Positions 11,734-23,786 of a stretch of DNA of 64,000 nucleotides are shown here, one piece after another. The stretch comes from Mesostigma viride. Its lineage: Eukaryota > Streptophyta > Mesostigmatophyceae > Mesostigmatales > Mesostigmataceae. How positions within the stretch are numbered: position 1 is the first letter of the stretch; each line of letters starts with the position of its first letter. Under the pieces are notes generated by a model, which was not told the origin of the DNA, did no database searches, and saw only the letters and a program-made list of their open reading frames with translations. The DNA is taken from positions 26,193-90,192 of the forward strand of contig RPFO01000658.1 in NCBI GenBank assembly GCA_009746045.1, given 5' to 3'. The position numbers and the translations under genes are program-made.

Positions 11734-13857
11734 AACGGCACATGGATTATGAAACAAATTGAAAGCACGGGCGCACAACATCAACCAATATCATAACTTA
11801 TTTTACTGTACAAGGTAAGGTTCATTGGTACCACATGCATTACTGGACAACTTGGGAGTTGGGTTTGATATGGCCTGCAGGCTATCTATTGTGAAAACTG
11901 CAAGGCATGCTGGTATGGCTACTAAGTGGAACACCATGAATGGAATCCCTAGGAACACCAAGCCTAGTAATGTAAATTACAGGTGGCACAACTGGCACAC
12001 ACCACATCGTGGCAAATATAAGCCTGGACTGCAACAGATGATGGCATTTTCCTGTTATGGCATGGTCGATCGGAGGGAATTTTCAACTTTTAATGCCGAT
12101 GGACAATGTGAAAGTTATTCCACATAGGGCGGCCCGGCACTCAGCTGCTAACGTCTAGCTGACAACAAGCTTCACGGCCGAATCAGGGATGCAGCGTCCA
12201 CTATTAAACCAAGGCATATGAAAAAAAATTCCTGCACAACGTCGGCTTACCGATGGTTGTGGTTAGCATGCGTGAACAAGAAGATTGTGTGGTTTGTACG
12301 CCAGTCTGATCCGGCGACATGGCAGTGGCTGCCGGCCAGCACATGCGCATGCCATTCGACATGCTGAATGGGGGGCTGTGCGTTAAAATCAAAATGAACA
12401 TGACAAACATCTCATGTAAGAAATTTATATACAGCTTTCTGTCTCAAGCCAAAAAAGGGTGTGTCGTCATGCAATATATCAGTCCTGCCAGCCATAAACC
12501 TTAACTCCTAATCTGGAATTCACAATTGGCTTGTTTGAATCACATGCATAAACAAAGTAGTCGACACATGTCTACGGAAGCGGCATTTTGAACGTGAGAT
12601 TGGATTGATTCGCCGTTTGGTTAGTAAGTTTCCCAGACTGCCATCGCTAGCAAATTTACCATGGCTAGCAGGTGCTGAGGTGCATTTTTTTGCTTAGGCA
12701 ACGGGACCATTTTTCTTTAGTCTAGCGCAAAAAAGGCTAAGCATGGGCGGGTCGACATGGCGTCGCATGGGCCGTGAGGCCGGACTTGAACGGACGATAG
12801 TGTTGTACTAGTTCAGGCTGAAAATGATTCCACCGTTTTCCTTTTCTGATTCCACCGTTTTTCCTTTCCGATTCCTTGGATGAAATCTGGCCGAATCAGA
12901 CAGAATAGTTCCTGCGGTGCCAAAAGGGCGGTTACGAAAATGTGTGGCTGGAGTTTGTGCGAAGGGTAACTACTTTGACTGGTGCGCACTTGAAACTAGT
13001 CGGCATTGCTAGATGCCGCGGGGGTACACTCCAACTTGAAAGCCGGACGTCTTGGGGGTCAAGGCCTGGCTTTCGGTAATGCAATGCTTGCTCGTCGTCT
13101 CCAAAAACATATATAAAGAGCCAAATCGCGCGAACTACGCAATGATCCTTTAAGCAGCGTTACTCTGCCGAAATGTCAACCTAGGCCGGTCAAGTGACGC
13201 CGAGGTGTTCACCGATAGTTCAGGTCAGCCACAGCGCGCCTTCGAATGTAGGCACGGTCGCATTTTTTTTTAGGAAATGTAGAATTGTTGTCGACCAGCT
13301 ACCAACGCCCGACCGGACCCATACAACGGAAACATCAAGGCGAAGGCGATGTGATGTAGGTGTGTCTGATATCTCATTAATACACAGAGCATCGTGAATA
13401 TAATATATAATATAAATTATATAATATACTATAATTAATATATAATTTTAATTTTATGTTAATTTTAATGTTATTTCATATAACATAATATAGCATAATA
13501 TAATTAATATAATATAATATTATATAAACTAGTATATAAAAAATTAAAATGTAAAAGAAAAATATCTACCTTATTGGGGTTTATTGTTCCTTTCCAGTTC
13601 AGCATAAGTACACTCTTGAGTGTGTGCAATGTTTGGTTATACGCCATTGTCTTAAAATAGCAACCAATGTAAACCTCCGTCCTAACCACATTTGGATACA
13701 ATAAAGACATTGATGCCTGACACATAGCATTCATTGCTTGAAATACCATGCATATTTTGTGTCAATGTTCTGCAGACCACAGCTTTAAGTGGGCATACTT
13801 CGCTTTCCTCAATATAATGGCGACATGGCATTTGGTGAAAGTGGTGAGTGCCATGAA
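11734..13857. other. 2.1 kb with no supported gene; AT-rich tract
   Basis: No coding frame stands out. About 13397-13560 is almost pure A/T with ataatata-type repeats. This could be a nucleosome-poor upstream region of the next gene, but no specific promoter element can be assigned. Confidence 0.5.
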
Positions 13858-14410
13858 GTTGCGCCGGCCGTCGTTATCCATGACGAACTGAATGGGTTTC
13901 GTGCAAATCAAGTTTTTTGTTTTGGTGTTCCAGTTGCGCCGGCCGGCGTTTCCAATGGTATCTTGCGCGCATTTGCAAAAGCTTGCACGCTTATCAACAT
14001 TTTGTGTTGGTGAACATTTTATCACCTCTGGGATTTCCGCCTTCACTACCTGAGTTGCTTCTTTGTGGTTTTCAAATGCAACCGAGTTACGCCGGCCGTC
14101 GTTACTCATGACAAATTGTAGGGGTTTTGTGCAAATCACTTTTGTATGGTTTATGTACATGCATCCAGTTGCGCCGGCCGGCGTTTCCAATGGTATCTTG
14201 CAGTTGCGCAATCAGGCCCCATTACCAAAAGTGTGTTTGTACATCTTTTTTACACCTGAAGGATTTCTGCCTGCATATCCTGAGTTGCTTCTTAATGGTT
14301 TTTAATTGCGCCCGAGTTACGCCGGCCGTCGTTATTAATGACAAACTGTATGTGTTTCATAAAATCACTTTTGTATGGTTTACATGTATCCAGTTGCGCC
14401 GGCCGGCGTT
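13858..14410. repeat. ~229-bp tandem array with GC-rich palindromic motifs
   Basis: The motif GTTRCGCCGGCCGTCGTT occurs at 13858, 14086 and 14316. The related motif GTTGCGCCGGCCGGCGTT occurs at 13933, 14168 and 14393. The intervening sequence ('gagttgcttctt', 'ggtatcttgc', 'gtgcaaatca') also repeats with the ~229-base period. The array lies just upstream of, or in a leading intron of, the transposase-like gene. The same motif sits in one of that gene's introns at 17117. Confidence 0.85.
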
Positions 14411-14421
14411 ATTAATGACGC

Positions 14422-17400
14422 TTGTCGTTCTTGTTTGATGCCCATCGTTTTCGTCGTGTCTTTAATGGTGATTATTTATCATTACTCATCCTCAGGGCTT
14501 TCGGTGCCGCGGGATTAAGAGGCGAAAAAAATCAGCTGCCGTCTGACCAAAGTCTGATGGCGCAATCGGGGCGGGGGGCCGTTTCCGACGGTTCGCGTCC
14601 CTTGTCCAAGGACGACCGGGAGCCTGCACTTCGCGGTCCCCGGAGCGACAAGTACATCGAGAACAAGGGGTACAAAATTGCCAATGACATCTTTCCTATC
14701 ATGGCGGAACGCGTGAAAGCAAACAACCACAGGACGCCAGAGATGAGCGCGGAGGTTCTGTCTTGCGCAGCTTCAAGACTAAATGCCATGGTGGCCGAGA
14801 GCAACGGCATTAAGAAGAGGAAGAACTGTGACGACGGGCTTCCTGAAAGTTGGGCGGAATCTCTTCGGGATACCATCAAGAAGGCTTTTGGCGACTTGGG
14901 AACATCTGAGAAGGATCGTGGGCTTAGGTGGGCCTTGTGTGGACTTGTTACGAAGGCAATGGAGGGCGTCCCGGACAGGATTGTGGAGCGCGCGTTCGGG
15001 ATTGACAGGCGCTTTGTCGCAACTGTTCGGGGTCACAGGGATGGAATGGAAGAAGGGGAGGACGACCTTTTGATGAGTGCGCCAGAGAGGAGGAGGAGGA
15101 AAGACGAGCTTCCGACGGAAGTCATTGCCCTGATACAAGCGTGCTGGAGGGATGATAACTTGACGCGGGCGTCTCCGAACATGAAGGATGTTCATTGTGA
15201 ATGGACAAGAAAGGATTACAAACATACACTAGCGTTTTCGGAGGGTGCGCGCTACTATACTGTCTCCAAGTCGAAGATTTACGAAGTGTTCATTTCCCGC
15301 CATCCGGAGTTGAAGCCACCGCGGCGGATGGACACTAGGGAGGGGGGGGGGTGGAGGGAGAGGAGGGCGTGAGGGGGGGAAATCAGGTGATTATGGAGAC
15401 GGAGGAGGGGATGTCAATGCCTCGCACGAATCAGAAGAGCACAGTTCATGTGGGATACACTTCTTTTTGCAAGCATATGCCCGCATGCGTCAAGGGGCGG
15501 TGGAAAATGCGGAACTTGTGCGCATGCCAGCACCACACTACCATGCAGTCCATGGTTGGGGGGTTGGCCAAATTTCGTGCAACTTTTCATGCCAGATGCG
15601 AGTGCGGACCTGAATGCCACGCGTGCGATCATGGTAGCCAGCTCGACGTGGGGTCCTCCGTGCCCACATGTTCCATTTTCAAAGCCACTCACACGACAGA
15701 GTGGGTGAACAAGTTTACTTGTGAGGTGGAGGGGATGAGGGAGGGGGGAGGTTCGAGGTCGTCTGTGGGGTCGTCGCGGCCGCAGGTTCAGCCTTTTCAG
15801 GGCGAACTTGAGGATCTGCCCATGCATGGGAGGGTGCTGGACGACGAGGAAGGGGTGCCCGATCATGACCTGGGCGAGGAGTTGGGGGTTTGCTCGATCC
15901 GGCGTAAGGCTTGTGTGTTGGGCACTTGCCGGGCTCCCAAGTGTGGAATTCGGAACTTCATGTTATGCGAACGGGAGGAGGCTTCCAACCACCTGATTTC
16001 ATGGACCAGATACGAGATGCAGGATGTGCCGCCGGGTGCGGTTCTTGGGCCAGAGGTAATTTTTAGTGGAGTGGTTGCGCCCCAAGGCGTTTCTTTTGCA
16101 ATGTTTCCTGAGGTTCTTGGGCCAGAGGTAATTTTTAGTGGAGTGGTTGCGCCCCAAGGCGTTTCTTAAGCAATGTTTCCTGAGGTTCTTGGGCCAGAGG
16201 TAATTTTTAGTGGAGTGGTTGCGCCCCAAGGCGTTTCTTTTTCAATTTTTCCTGAGGTCCTGTCTTTTTTCTTCCTACAGGTCATTGGTGGGTCGAAGTT
16301 GATGTCTTTTCTGTATGTGCACATTGCGCATATGCAGGACGACTGTGACGAGATCGCAAAGGCTGGTGGGCAGCGATTGACGCAAGTCGACGTCAAGTCC
16401 ACACCAACGGAGCTAAAGGAGGCGATTGTGGACAAGTGGCCGGACTTCATCCAGCATTGCTTCAACGCGTGGTGGCAAGCGGACGCCTCCAAGGAATGTC
16501 TCTCAAGGATGCGGGTGGGGGACCTTGTATGCCACACAGATTACGCCGAGAACTACCAGTCTTACACCTATCACAATCTCCAAGCACAGTATTGGCATCC
16601 AGTCACATTCGTCCTTATGCCCTGGATCGTGCGCTACTTGGATCCAGCGTCGGGAAAGGTCGTGAGAAGGGAGTTTCACTTCATCGGACAGGGCGGAATG
16701 AAAAGGGACGGGCGGGCCCTCCGTTTTGCTATCCTCAAAATCCTGGCGACACTACGGTCAGAAGGGGTAGAGGTGAAGCGCTTCATTGGGTGGTCGGACA
16801 ATTGCTCCATGCAGTTCAAGTCAAGGAATGTGATCGCGGAAATGGCCCGGCTGCTGACGGAGGATCCGCACCTGGAGTCATTTGAGTGGAATTACTTTGG
16901 GGAGCAGCACGGAAAGGGGGAGGTGGATGGAGCTGGTGGGACTGTGAAGTGCATGTTGAGGAGGTGGCACATCAGGGAAGAGAACCAGGACAAACAGACG
17001 GCCGCCCAGTTGGTGGAGAATCTGGCGTCGGGGGCGGTGGGCGGGACCACAACGACCAGGCGTAACTTCTTCGAGTTCCCCGAGGTAATTAAGTGTACAG
17101 TCCTCGTTCAGGGAATAGTTACGCCGGCCGTCGTTTCTAGGGCGTTCTTGGAGTCCTGGCGATCAGGAGTGCTTAATAAAACACAACTAGCTCGATGGTC
17201 TCGTAACTTCAACTTTCCCTTGTGCAAATCTTGTCTTCGACGCGCAGGTGCTTCCTTACAGCCCAGGGCGCGGCGAAATCAAAGGAGTGAAGAAGGCGCA
17301 CTGGTGGCGCATGGACAAGTCGAATGTGACGCGCTTAATGCTGCGCCAGTATTCCTGCTATTGTGGCGGTGCGTGCGCCGAGGAAAGGTGGTGGGATTGT

Positions 17401-17979
17401 CGAAAGGAGTGGACCGACATGGACGGCTGGAATGTGGGAGGTGCTCGGATGAAGCTCCACAAACTGGGGGAGCCAGTGCAAAGGAACCCAAACGGACAAG
17501 GGGGGCACGCAGGGACGCGACTGAACAGACTACAGGCAGAGAGGACGATGATGGGAAGGAGACTGAAGCTGCGAGACATTTTTGCCGTCGAGTCCTACTC
17601 TGGTGATGGGTCCCACGATCCAGATCATCCATATTGGCTAGCGGAAGTCTTGCAGGAGCCTTATCAGGTGGCCGCTACTTTCGTGAGGCGAGTGGCCGAC
17701 AGAAACGGCAAGGTCGATAGGGAGTTGTTCCGTAAGGGACAATGGGTGGTGGGGGTGCGCTACTGGGACAGATTTCCGGGTATGGCGACGATGTTCAAAA
17801 TGGACGCCGATGCCCAACCTGAACAGCCAAACTTGGTCAATTGCTACCTGTGCATGGACGCGGGGTTCGAACACACCATTGTTGTCAACCCAGCTAACAA
17901 TCGCCAGGCCATCTTGACCATTCCGACAGACGTCGAGAAACGGCTCACGAACTTGGCCAAGAAGAGACCTGTTCAGTAG
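14422..17979 (+). CDS. Spliced transposase-like (probable DDE/RNase H-fold) protein, host or cellular element gene
   Basis: Coding exons are about 14496 (or ATG 14422/14557)-15345, 15346-16055, 16281-17084 and 17248-17979. Exons two to four join in phase 0 across GT-AG introns at 16056-16280 and 17085-17247. Between the first two exons the frame changes at a run of nine G (about 15345-15353), a real frameshift or a miscalled homopolymer. The protein has a basic N-terminus, then Cys/His-rich segments (CACQHH, CECGPECHAC, CVLGTCRAPKCG) of zinc-binding type. The core has HTDYAENYQ, SDNCSMQFKSRN and EQHGKGEVDGAGG. Spaced acidic residues with an HGKG..DG.GG block resemble a family of eukaryotic transposase-derived proteins, which I recognise by pattern but cannot name. 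The C-terminus (DHPYWLAEVLQEP, VVGVRYWDR) is small-domain-like. An acceptor-like site ends at 14495. Function as a recombinase or a domesticated protein is inference. Confidence 0.6.
16041..16280 (+). repeat. Intron with three 72-bp tandem copies, each carrying a splice-donor-like site
   Basis: The last 15 exon bases (gttcttgggccagag) plus the intron start GTAATTTTTAGTGG are repeated with a 72-base period: donor-like GTAAT at 16056, 16128 and 16200. The acceptor is CTTCCTACAG ending at 16280. Because 72 is divisible by three, the copies stay in the coding frame, but copy two contains an in-frame TAA (16167-16169). Use of the first donor restores the phase-0 join. Each copy contains GTTGCGCCCCAAGGCGTTTC, resembling the upstream array motif. 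Confidence 0.7.
17085..17247 (+). other. Second intron of the transposase-like gene (163 nt)
   Basis: The donor is GAG|GTAATT, the same as in the previous intron, and the acceptor CGCGCAG ends at 17247. The flanking frames join in phase 0. It contains GTTACGCCGGCCGTCGTTTC at about 17117-17136, identical over 18 bases to the array upstream of the gene. Confidence 0.7.
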
Positions 17980-18142
17980 GCCAGCTCGCCCGGGCTTGGT
18001 TGGACGAGGTGGACAGCCTTGAGAGCACGTGCTTCGTTGTGAGCACTTGCCTTTCAGCCGTGATTTGCAAACGAGTTCCTTGTCCTGAATTGTAAAGCTC
18101 GATTCATGCTCTTTTAAGGAAGTGTATAATATTATCCAGATC
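17980..18142 (+). other. 3' flank of the transposase-like gene
   Basis: No repeat or open frame seen. No clear AATAAA; the region ends at the target-site duplication of LINE copy A. Confidence 0.4.
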
Positions 18143-18543
18143 ATGTATATATTTTAAAAATATAATTACTTACAGCAGAGTGAAATCACTCAAACCAAAG
18201 CAAACGCCCAGCTATAAACCTATATACAGAGCCATGTCAAAGCTCTATACTACGATAAGACCAATGGAAACGCCTAACGGGAGGAACCTAATAGCCCTGC
18301 TGCACCGCAAAATCAGCCCGCGTACGGCGGAGCATGATGTCAGCCATGGCCCGAGTCAGCGCCACCGACAGGCGCTGACGCCAATATGACGTCCAGGTCC
18401 GCGCCGACCATGGGGCCCGCTGGCCCTCCAGGTCCAGCCGGTCCTCCCGGAGCCGGCAACACTCCTTGAAGAAGGCGGAGGTCAGGGGCCCCATGGCCCC
18501 AAACTCCTCCAGGACAAAAAGATGTATATATTTACATCTAGAC
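18143..18543 (-). mobile_element. LINE copy A, 5'-truncated (3' end only)
   Basis: The minus strand encodes the last ~75 residues of the LINE polyprotein (LEEFGAMGPLTSAFF through the terminal VQQGY) followed by the shared ~125-base 3' UTR. Twelve-base target-site duplications (atgtatatattt) flank it at 18143-18154 and 18532-18543. Target-primed insertion into an AT-rich site explains the 5' truncation. Confidence 0.85.
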
Positions 18544-20136
18544 CTGAGTTCAAATAACATTTCTTAGAGGGATGAGATGCGCGAGGTCCAGCATACATGT
18601 ATATATCCATGGAGACATGTTACAAACTCAAATGTTTCATTGTACGTACCACTAGCTCGTCGACGGGGGTATCCCATGTAATGTATGATTTATGAATTAA
18701 TTAATCGCTTAATTGTACAATTTAAATGGATCATGAACTTGTCAAGTGGCCTAATTTGGTTTATTTGGTTCATCATTTATTGATCTCAATCATTCTTAAT
18801 TGAATCTCGAGCAATAGCAATCGTGAAGCAGATCCTAATCATGTGATTCGCATAACATTTGAGAATAGGCAACAAGTGCTACTTTGAGGAATGCGGGGTT
18901 GGTCAGGTTATTATAGAGCTAGAGCTACAAACGGCACATATATTGCAAACTTTGCGCTCCAGGCATGGAATTTCAAAAGTACCAAAATTGGAGCAGTAGA
19001 TGTTGGGGACGCCCCTGGGTATGCCCCTAAAACCCCTCAGGCTCCGGGAGAGGCCGTTATATTTTCCCAAACCGGCCGGCGCCTCTAAATGTGTTCCACT
19101 GAAGCCTATCTGTGGGCTCTGGACCATGGGGCAGCCCTACTGTGCATATCCGCTATTATGAGTCAGCCATGCATGCCATGCTTTGCCCATCAGTGCAGCT
19201 CTAGATCGAGCCACTCTCTCATGCTGCGACGCCATCATTATTAATTAATTAATCAGGTAGACACCTCACGTGGCCCCCCCGCGGGGCTGCGCCCAGCTCA
19301 GCCTGGCCGGCACCTCCTTACGTGGGCTGGCCGGCTGGGCCCCGCCATGCTCGACGCCGCAAGGCCCGCACCTTCAAAGAACAGCTAGTAGAGGATATGG
19401 GGGGCCTACTAGGCCTCTCCGTGATTGGAACAAGATGATCAATTAATAGAAACAAGATGATGGACAAGCAAGGCCAAGTGGGACCAGGTCATAGAGGACA
19501 ACCGGAACCCCCCCCAGTGGGGAAGCGCCCGCGTTTGCAAACCCGCGGGAAGCACACCAAGTAAGTAAGTACTTGCGTGTCATGCGCAAAGGCATGCCAC
19601 GGAGTACTATGCTAATCTCATTAGAAAAATAATTACACAAAAGTTTAAACAAATATCGTCTGCATCATCCCCCAACCGTTAAGCACTATAGATGGGGATG
19701 TAATCCTCATCCGAGCTGTCCTCTACTGTAATGGCAGACGAGGCGGTAGTGTAGCGGCTATCCTCACGGACCAATAACCTCGACCTGCGGACTTCTATAC
19801 CCTGGCTATAGCAACGGGCCGCGGGGCCCGTGGGGAGAAAACAGGAGCATACCCCTCGGGAAGGTGCTTGATCGCAGATGGCAGCCCATTTCTCCTTGTC
19901 AATCATGCCGGCGCAGAGTACGGATAGTCCCACCAGTTAAGCCCTGCATCTTCAAGCAGTTGTGTCACATAGGTCCGGGTCGGGCCGCGCCGGTGCCCGG
20001 CGCGCGCAAGTTTGCCAGCACACCAGACAGGTCCCATAGGGTAGAGAGCCTAGACTATACTGAGTTGGCTTGATGTTGTAGATAGATTAGACCGGTAGGA
20101 TTGTGTGTCCCCATCCATGCATCCATCCATCGGGGT
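18544..20136. other. 1.6 kb with no supported gene
   Basis: Only short frames occur on both strands. Several small (TTAA)n and (TCCA)n tracts occur. Nothing is recognisable. Confidence 0.45.
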
Positions 20137-20480
20137 TAATTAATGCTCCGTGACTCCCCAACGGGAGCACGAGTCTAATTAATTATGGGTTAATTAATTA
20201 ATTAATTAAGCTCGTGCTCCCGTTGGGGAGTCACGGAGCACCGAAGTGCTTTTAATCCCTGTGTGTGCGTGCAACAGGAGAAAGGGCAGAGACCCCCAGT
20301 CTCCTTCATGCCAGAGGCATGCCACAGCTGCACTCGGGCGCGCTAGCTACTAAACGGACACGCTAACGATCCGGCAATCTGTGGGTGCAATAAGCCCCAT
20401 GTGAGCATGGCATAACAAGTCCTGAGCGTGGGCGAGTAAACTGATCATAGCCAAGACGTAGCATGGCTGTACAAGGACGA
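20137..20480. repeat. Foldback repeat related to the flanks of the endogenous virus
   Basis: Arms gctccgtgactccccaacgg... (about 20149-20178) and its complement (20211-20240) surround (TTAA)n. The sequence on from 20211 to 20480 (including ggcagagacccccagtctcc and gatccggcaatctgtgggtg) recurs inverted at about 37170-37410, immediately left of the virus. A diverged copy of the left arm (cggggttaactaatgctcc) lies at 55897-55930, immediately right of the virus. Confidence 0.8.
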
Positions 20481-20574
20481 AGCTAAGGCTACTTAATTGG
20501 CTGCATGGTTGTGTACCGTGCGTTAGCGGTGCACGTGACTAGGTATGTTGGCACGGCTAGGCAAACGTTCTAAG

Positions 20575-21049
20575 GATGGCTGCCATAGCGGCAGTGCCTA
20601 CCATGCAGTGGATACAACAAGCTAGGGCTATTAGCTGTACGTCTAGCCCGCAGGGGGGCGTCCACATCTTGTGGTTGATCATCAGGTCCCCGCCCCTCCA
20701 GTACACCTTGGTGCGAGCTAAGTGCCCTAGTACTAACTGCAGGCGCCACTGCTTTATGGTGCTGGTGATAATAATATGGCATGCCGAGGTACAGCTCCTC
20801 ATTGCGAACGTGGGCAGTGTAGCCTACACGGAAAATGGATCGCAGCATGTTGGTGACCGCGCCGTCTAGCTTTCTGGCCAGCTCGGCGGTGAGGGTCCAC
20901 GTCTTGGCCCCGTACGTAAGAACAGTGAGGACTAGGACCTTAAGGGGACGGGACACCCCCGAATTTTTTGGCGCCAAAAAATTCGCGCCGGAGCCGAAGG
21001 TCACAAATTTCACGTGCACGGTGCGCGCACCCCTTGCGGAAGTGGCCAT
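20575..21049 (-). pseudogene. LINE reverse-transcriptase C-terminal fragment (second LINE type), frameshifted
   Basis: The minus-strand frame contains VLTYGAKTWTLTAELARKL and LRSIFRVGYTAHVRNEELY. This is the thumb/post-RT signature of non-LTR retrotransposons (YGAETWTLT...LR). The frame then changes near 20790 to one reading RLQLVLGHLARTKVYWRGG and ending in MWTPPCGLDV. That tail matches the end of the ORF1-like fragment at 23235-23604, so the copy seems to fuse RT and ORF1-type sequence. The downstream 3' sequence is also shared with 23605-23700. It is dead as a gene. The upstream edge (20990-21060) overlaps a dispersed repeat also seen at 9188. Confidence 0.65.
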
Positions 21050-21060
21050 GGCGACTGCGT

Positions 21061-23234
21061 TCAGGCGAAACTACCACACTAGGGCAGGCGAAATGCAAAA
21101 ATTTTACTCGAATCTAAAAGGAGATGAGTATATGATGTTAGTTTGCGGCGGAAATCAGCTGGTTTACAATATCGCTGTTGTTTTTTTATGCCATCGGCAT
21201 GGGGGGTAATCTGAATTTTTTGGTCGCGCGGAATGAAATAGAATTCATGATAGCGGCTGTAAAATAGCGGTTTGGGGGGCTGTTCTGACCGTGAAGCAGG
21301 CATTAATATCGGTTGCATCGAATTCTTAACCGAGCTGGTGCTTTTTGCCAGATTTTCGGCCATTATCGGTAAGTAATTGTTCAGACCTGCGCATTGCGTG
21401 TCTGACCTGTCCATGGAAGAACGGCTGTTGTTGCGCGCCTGGGCGAGGGATTTACGAGGGCAAGGTACAGCTTTGTCGCGAATGTTATCTGCTATCGGTG
21501 CTTTCTTCTATGAGCTCATCGTTCGAGGTTTTTTGCGTTCTTTTTGGGCAGTTTCCGCCAGCTAGCTCGCCGTCGCTTGCCGTTGTGTTGTCGAATACCT
21601 GGCAGCTTTAGATTGTTTTCGTTGATGTCGTGATCAGGGCCGCTTCAGTCGCAGCCTGTAGCTCTTCGGGAAGGTATAAGGCATTTCATAAAACGTGTTC
21701 TGGCAAGGATGTTGTGCGTATGGACGCTTCTTGTTGTTTGAGAGTGACGCACCCTCTCTTCGCAGGCCGCAGCGGCATCACAGCGCTCATGCGGTGAAGG
21801 GCCGCCAATGGTTTCTTTGCATTTTATCGTGCAGGGATGGAAGTGTTATAGTGATGATGATGTTGGAGATATTGCATTTGTGTGACTGCATGTAGATAGC
21901 TGGCACCAATGGTTGTTTGAGCTTTCCTTTGTGATGATGACGTGACAAGACTACAATGTGCTGAGCCAACCATGGTTGACATGCATGACTGCATGCAAGC
22001 TATATATACCATGTTCCTACTTGGTTCCTTGCCCTCCATAGTCCCAGTTTGTCATCCATGCCGGGGAGGACAGTTTAGGAGGTGTTGTTGTGTTGATTAG
22101 CTTGGTTGGCATCAACCTTACACTCTAACCTGGGAGAAACATAGGAAATACTGCTTAGGCATGTTAGGGCTACCATCGTCAAGGCTATGCACATATTTAC
22201 AAGGCTGGCCATGCTGGAGGGATGATGAAGACATATGAGGTGCGTGGCCACCCCTTTGTACATTGTAAACATACTCAGCATGGTTTTGGTGCATGTTGGA
22301 TGGCATATGAAGTGGCACTGTGGGGCTACTAACTTACTGAGTGGTCCTTAGCGCCTTGTCATGTGGTCATATAGGAAACCCATCAACTTGAGCAGTTCTT
22401 GTCGCAATGACCCCCCACATTGAGCATGCGTTGCCGTCAGCGTGCAAGAGTTGATTATGTGTGCTTTGGTCAGTTTGCAGATGTCTTTGATGAAGAAGGA
22501 GGTGCTAGTGTGGCTAAATGGTTACTCTAATTTCCTTGTAGCGTCTACATGGGTGGCCGTCTTGGAGTGGTTGTAACTTGGGCAGTTCTTGTCAGAATGG
22601 CGTCAAACCTTGAACATAGGAGGTACCATATGTGCAGAGAATGGTAGTATGTGGTTTGGCCAGTTTTCATGAGGCTTAGATGTATAAAGGGGTGTTGGTG
22701 TGGTTAAATACTAGCTAAAACCTCCCTTAGCTTCGTCACAGGTGGCAATCTAGGAATATCCATCAAATAGGGCTGCGCTTGTCAGAATGACCTGAAAATT
22801 TGGGGCTGCATGTCCCCCCTCTCTAGTATTTGAAAATATAAGATATGGCATGATCCCATGTGTTTATGATTTGTTTTATTTTTTTGGTGAAAAAAAGTAC
22901 CCTTTTTGCGGGAAAATCCATCAATGTGTCTAAACATCAGTGTTTTGTGCTCAAAATTAGGCAGACTTTCTCAAAAGTGGGGGAACTATATGGAAATATA
23001 TGATTTGGTCCAAATATGTTTGCCCATTGTCCTAGGGAAAATATGCCAAAAGTAGCGTCTTTTTCTATTTTTAGCGCGTAACCGGCATCTGGTGGGGGCT
23101 AGTACCCCCCCCAAGTGGTTGGAATTTTTTTTTTAAATCATATTTATGGTCCCCAATCATAATTGGATTTTTAGCACATGCATAGGTATGGTTTCCAGAA
23201 AAGTGCCCTTTAGGGGTGTCCCCTCCCCTTAAAC
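21061..23234. other. 2.2 kb with no supported gene
   Basis: Short frames only. Loosely related phrases ('cagaatg', 'gggcagttcttgtc') recur at about 22390 and 22575, hinting at an old tandem duplication. Nothing else is recognised. Confidence 0.45.
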
Positions 23235-23604
23235 AGGTCCTGTTTCTCTACTTCTTGCCCAAGGGCTTACCCTCATGGGCCTGGTAGCTGAGGTAGAACT
23301 GCGTGGGTGCCACCGCCTTCCCCACTCACGGGACAAGGCGGCTCCCCCACCAGTCCTGCTCACCTTCCCCTCCCGTGAGGACAAGCAGCGGTTCCTTTCT
23401 CGTCGCAAGAGGCTGCACGACCTCACCTGGACGCTGGACGACGACCTGACCCCCGCTCAGCAGCAGCAGCGACGCGACCTGTGGCCGGAATACCTGGCCG
23501 CCACAAGTGCTCAGGACCCCCAGAAGCCAAAGGTGTACTGGAGGGGCGGGCCCCTGACGGTCCTGATGATCAACCACAAGATGTGGACGCCCCCTGCGGG
23601 CTAG
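23235..23604 (+). pseudogene. LINE ORF1-like C-terminal domain fragment
   Basis: The frame reads LLTFPSREDKQRFLSRRKRL, then LDDDLTPAQQQQRRDLWPEY, then KVYWRGGPL, ending with stop after WTPPAG. This matches the C-terminal domain of L1-type ORF1 RNA-binding proteins (DLT..Q...R..LWP...A......YWRG..L). Such proteins coat LINE RNA and act as nucleic-acid chaperones. Only about 110-120 residues remain and no RT follows. The next ~95 bases match the 3' part of the 20.6-kb fragment. It is a 5'-truncated or deleted copy. Confidence 0.6.
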
Positions 23605-23786
23605 AATAGCTAATAGCCCTAGCTTGTATCCATTGGTAGTCACTGCCGCCATGGCAGCCATGCTTAGAATCAGTGTTCGCCTATATAGGTGTGCCACCAT
23701 ATATACCTATAGTCACGTGCACCGCTAACACACAGTACACAACCAGCCATATATATATTAATTAATTAATTAAAATCATAGCTCAG

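Noticed and set aside
10769-11762. Long overlapping frames (180-312 codons) on both strands
   Set aside because: They translate CT, CCCA and CCCG repeats in every phase; there is no non-repeat coding sequence.
14532-15225. Minus-strand frames of 115-148 codons
   Set aside because: Shadows of the transposase-like exon.
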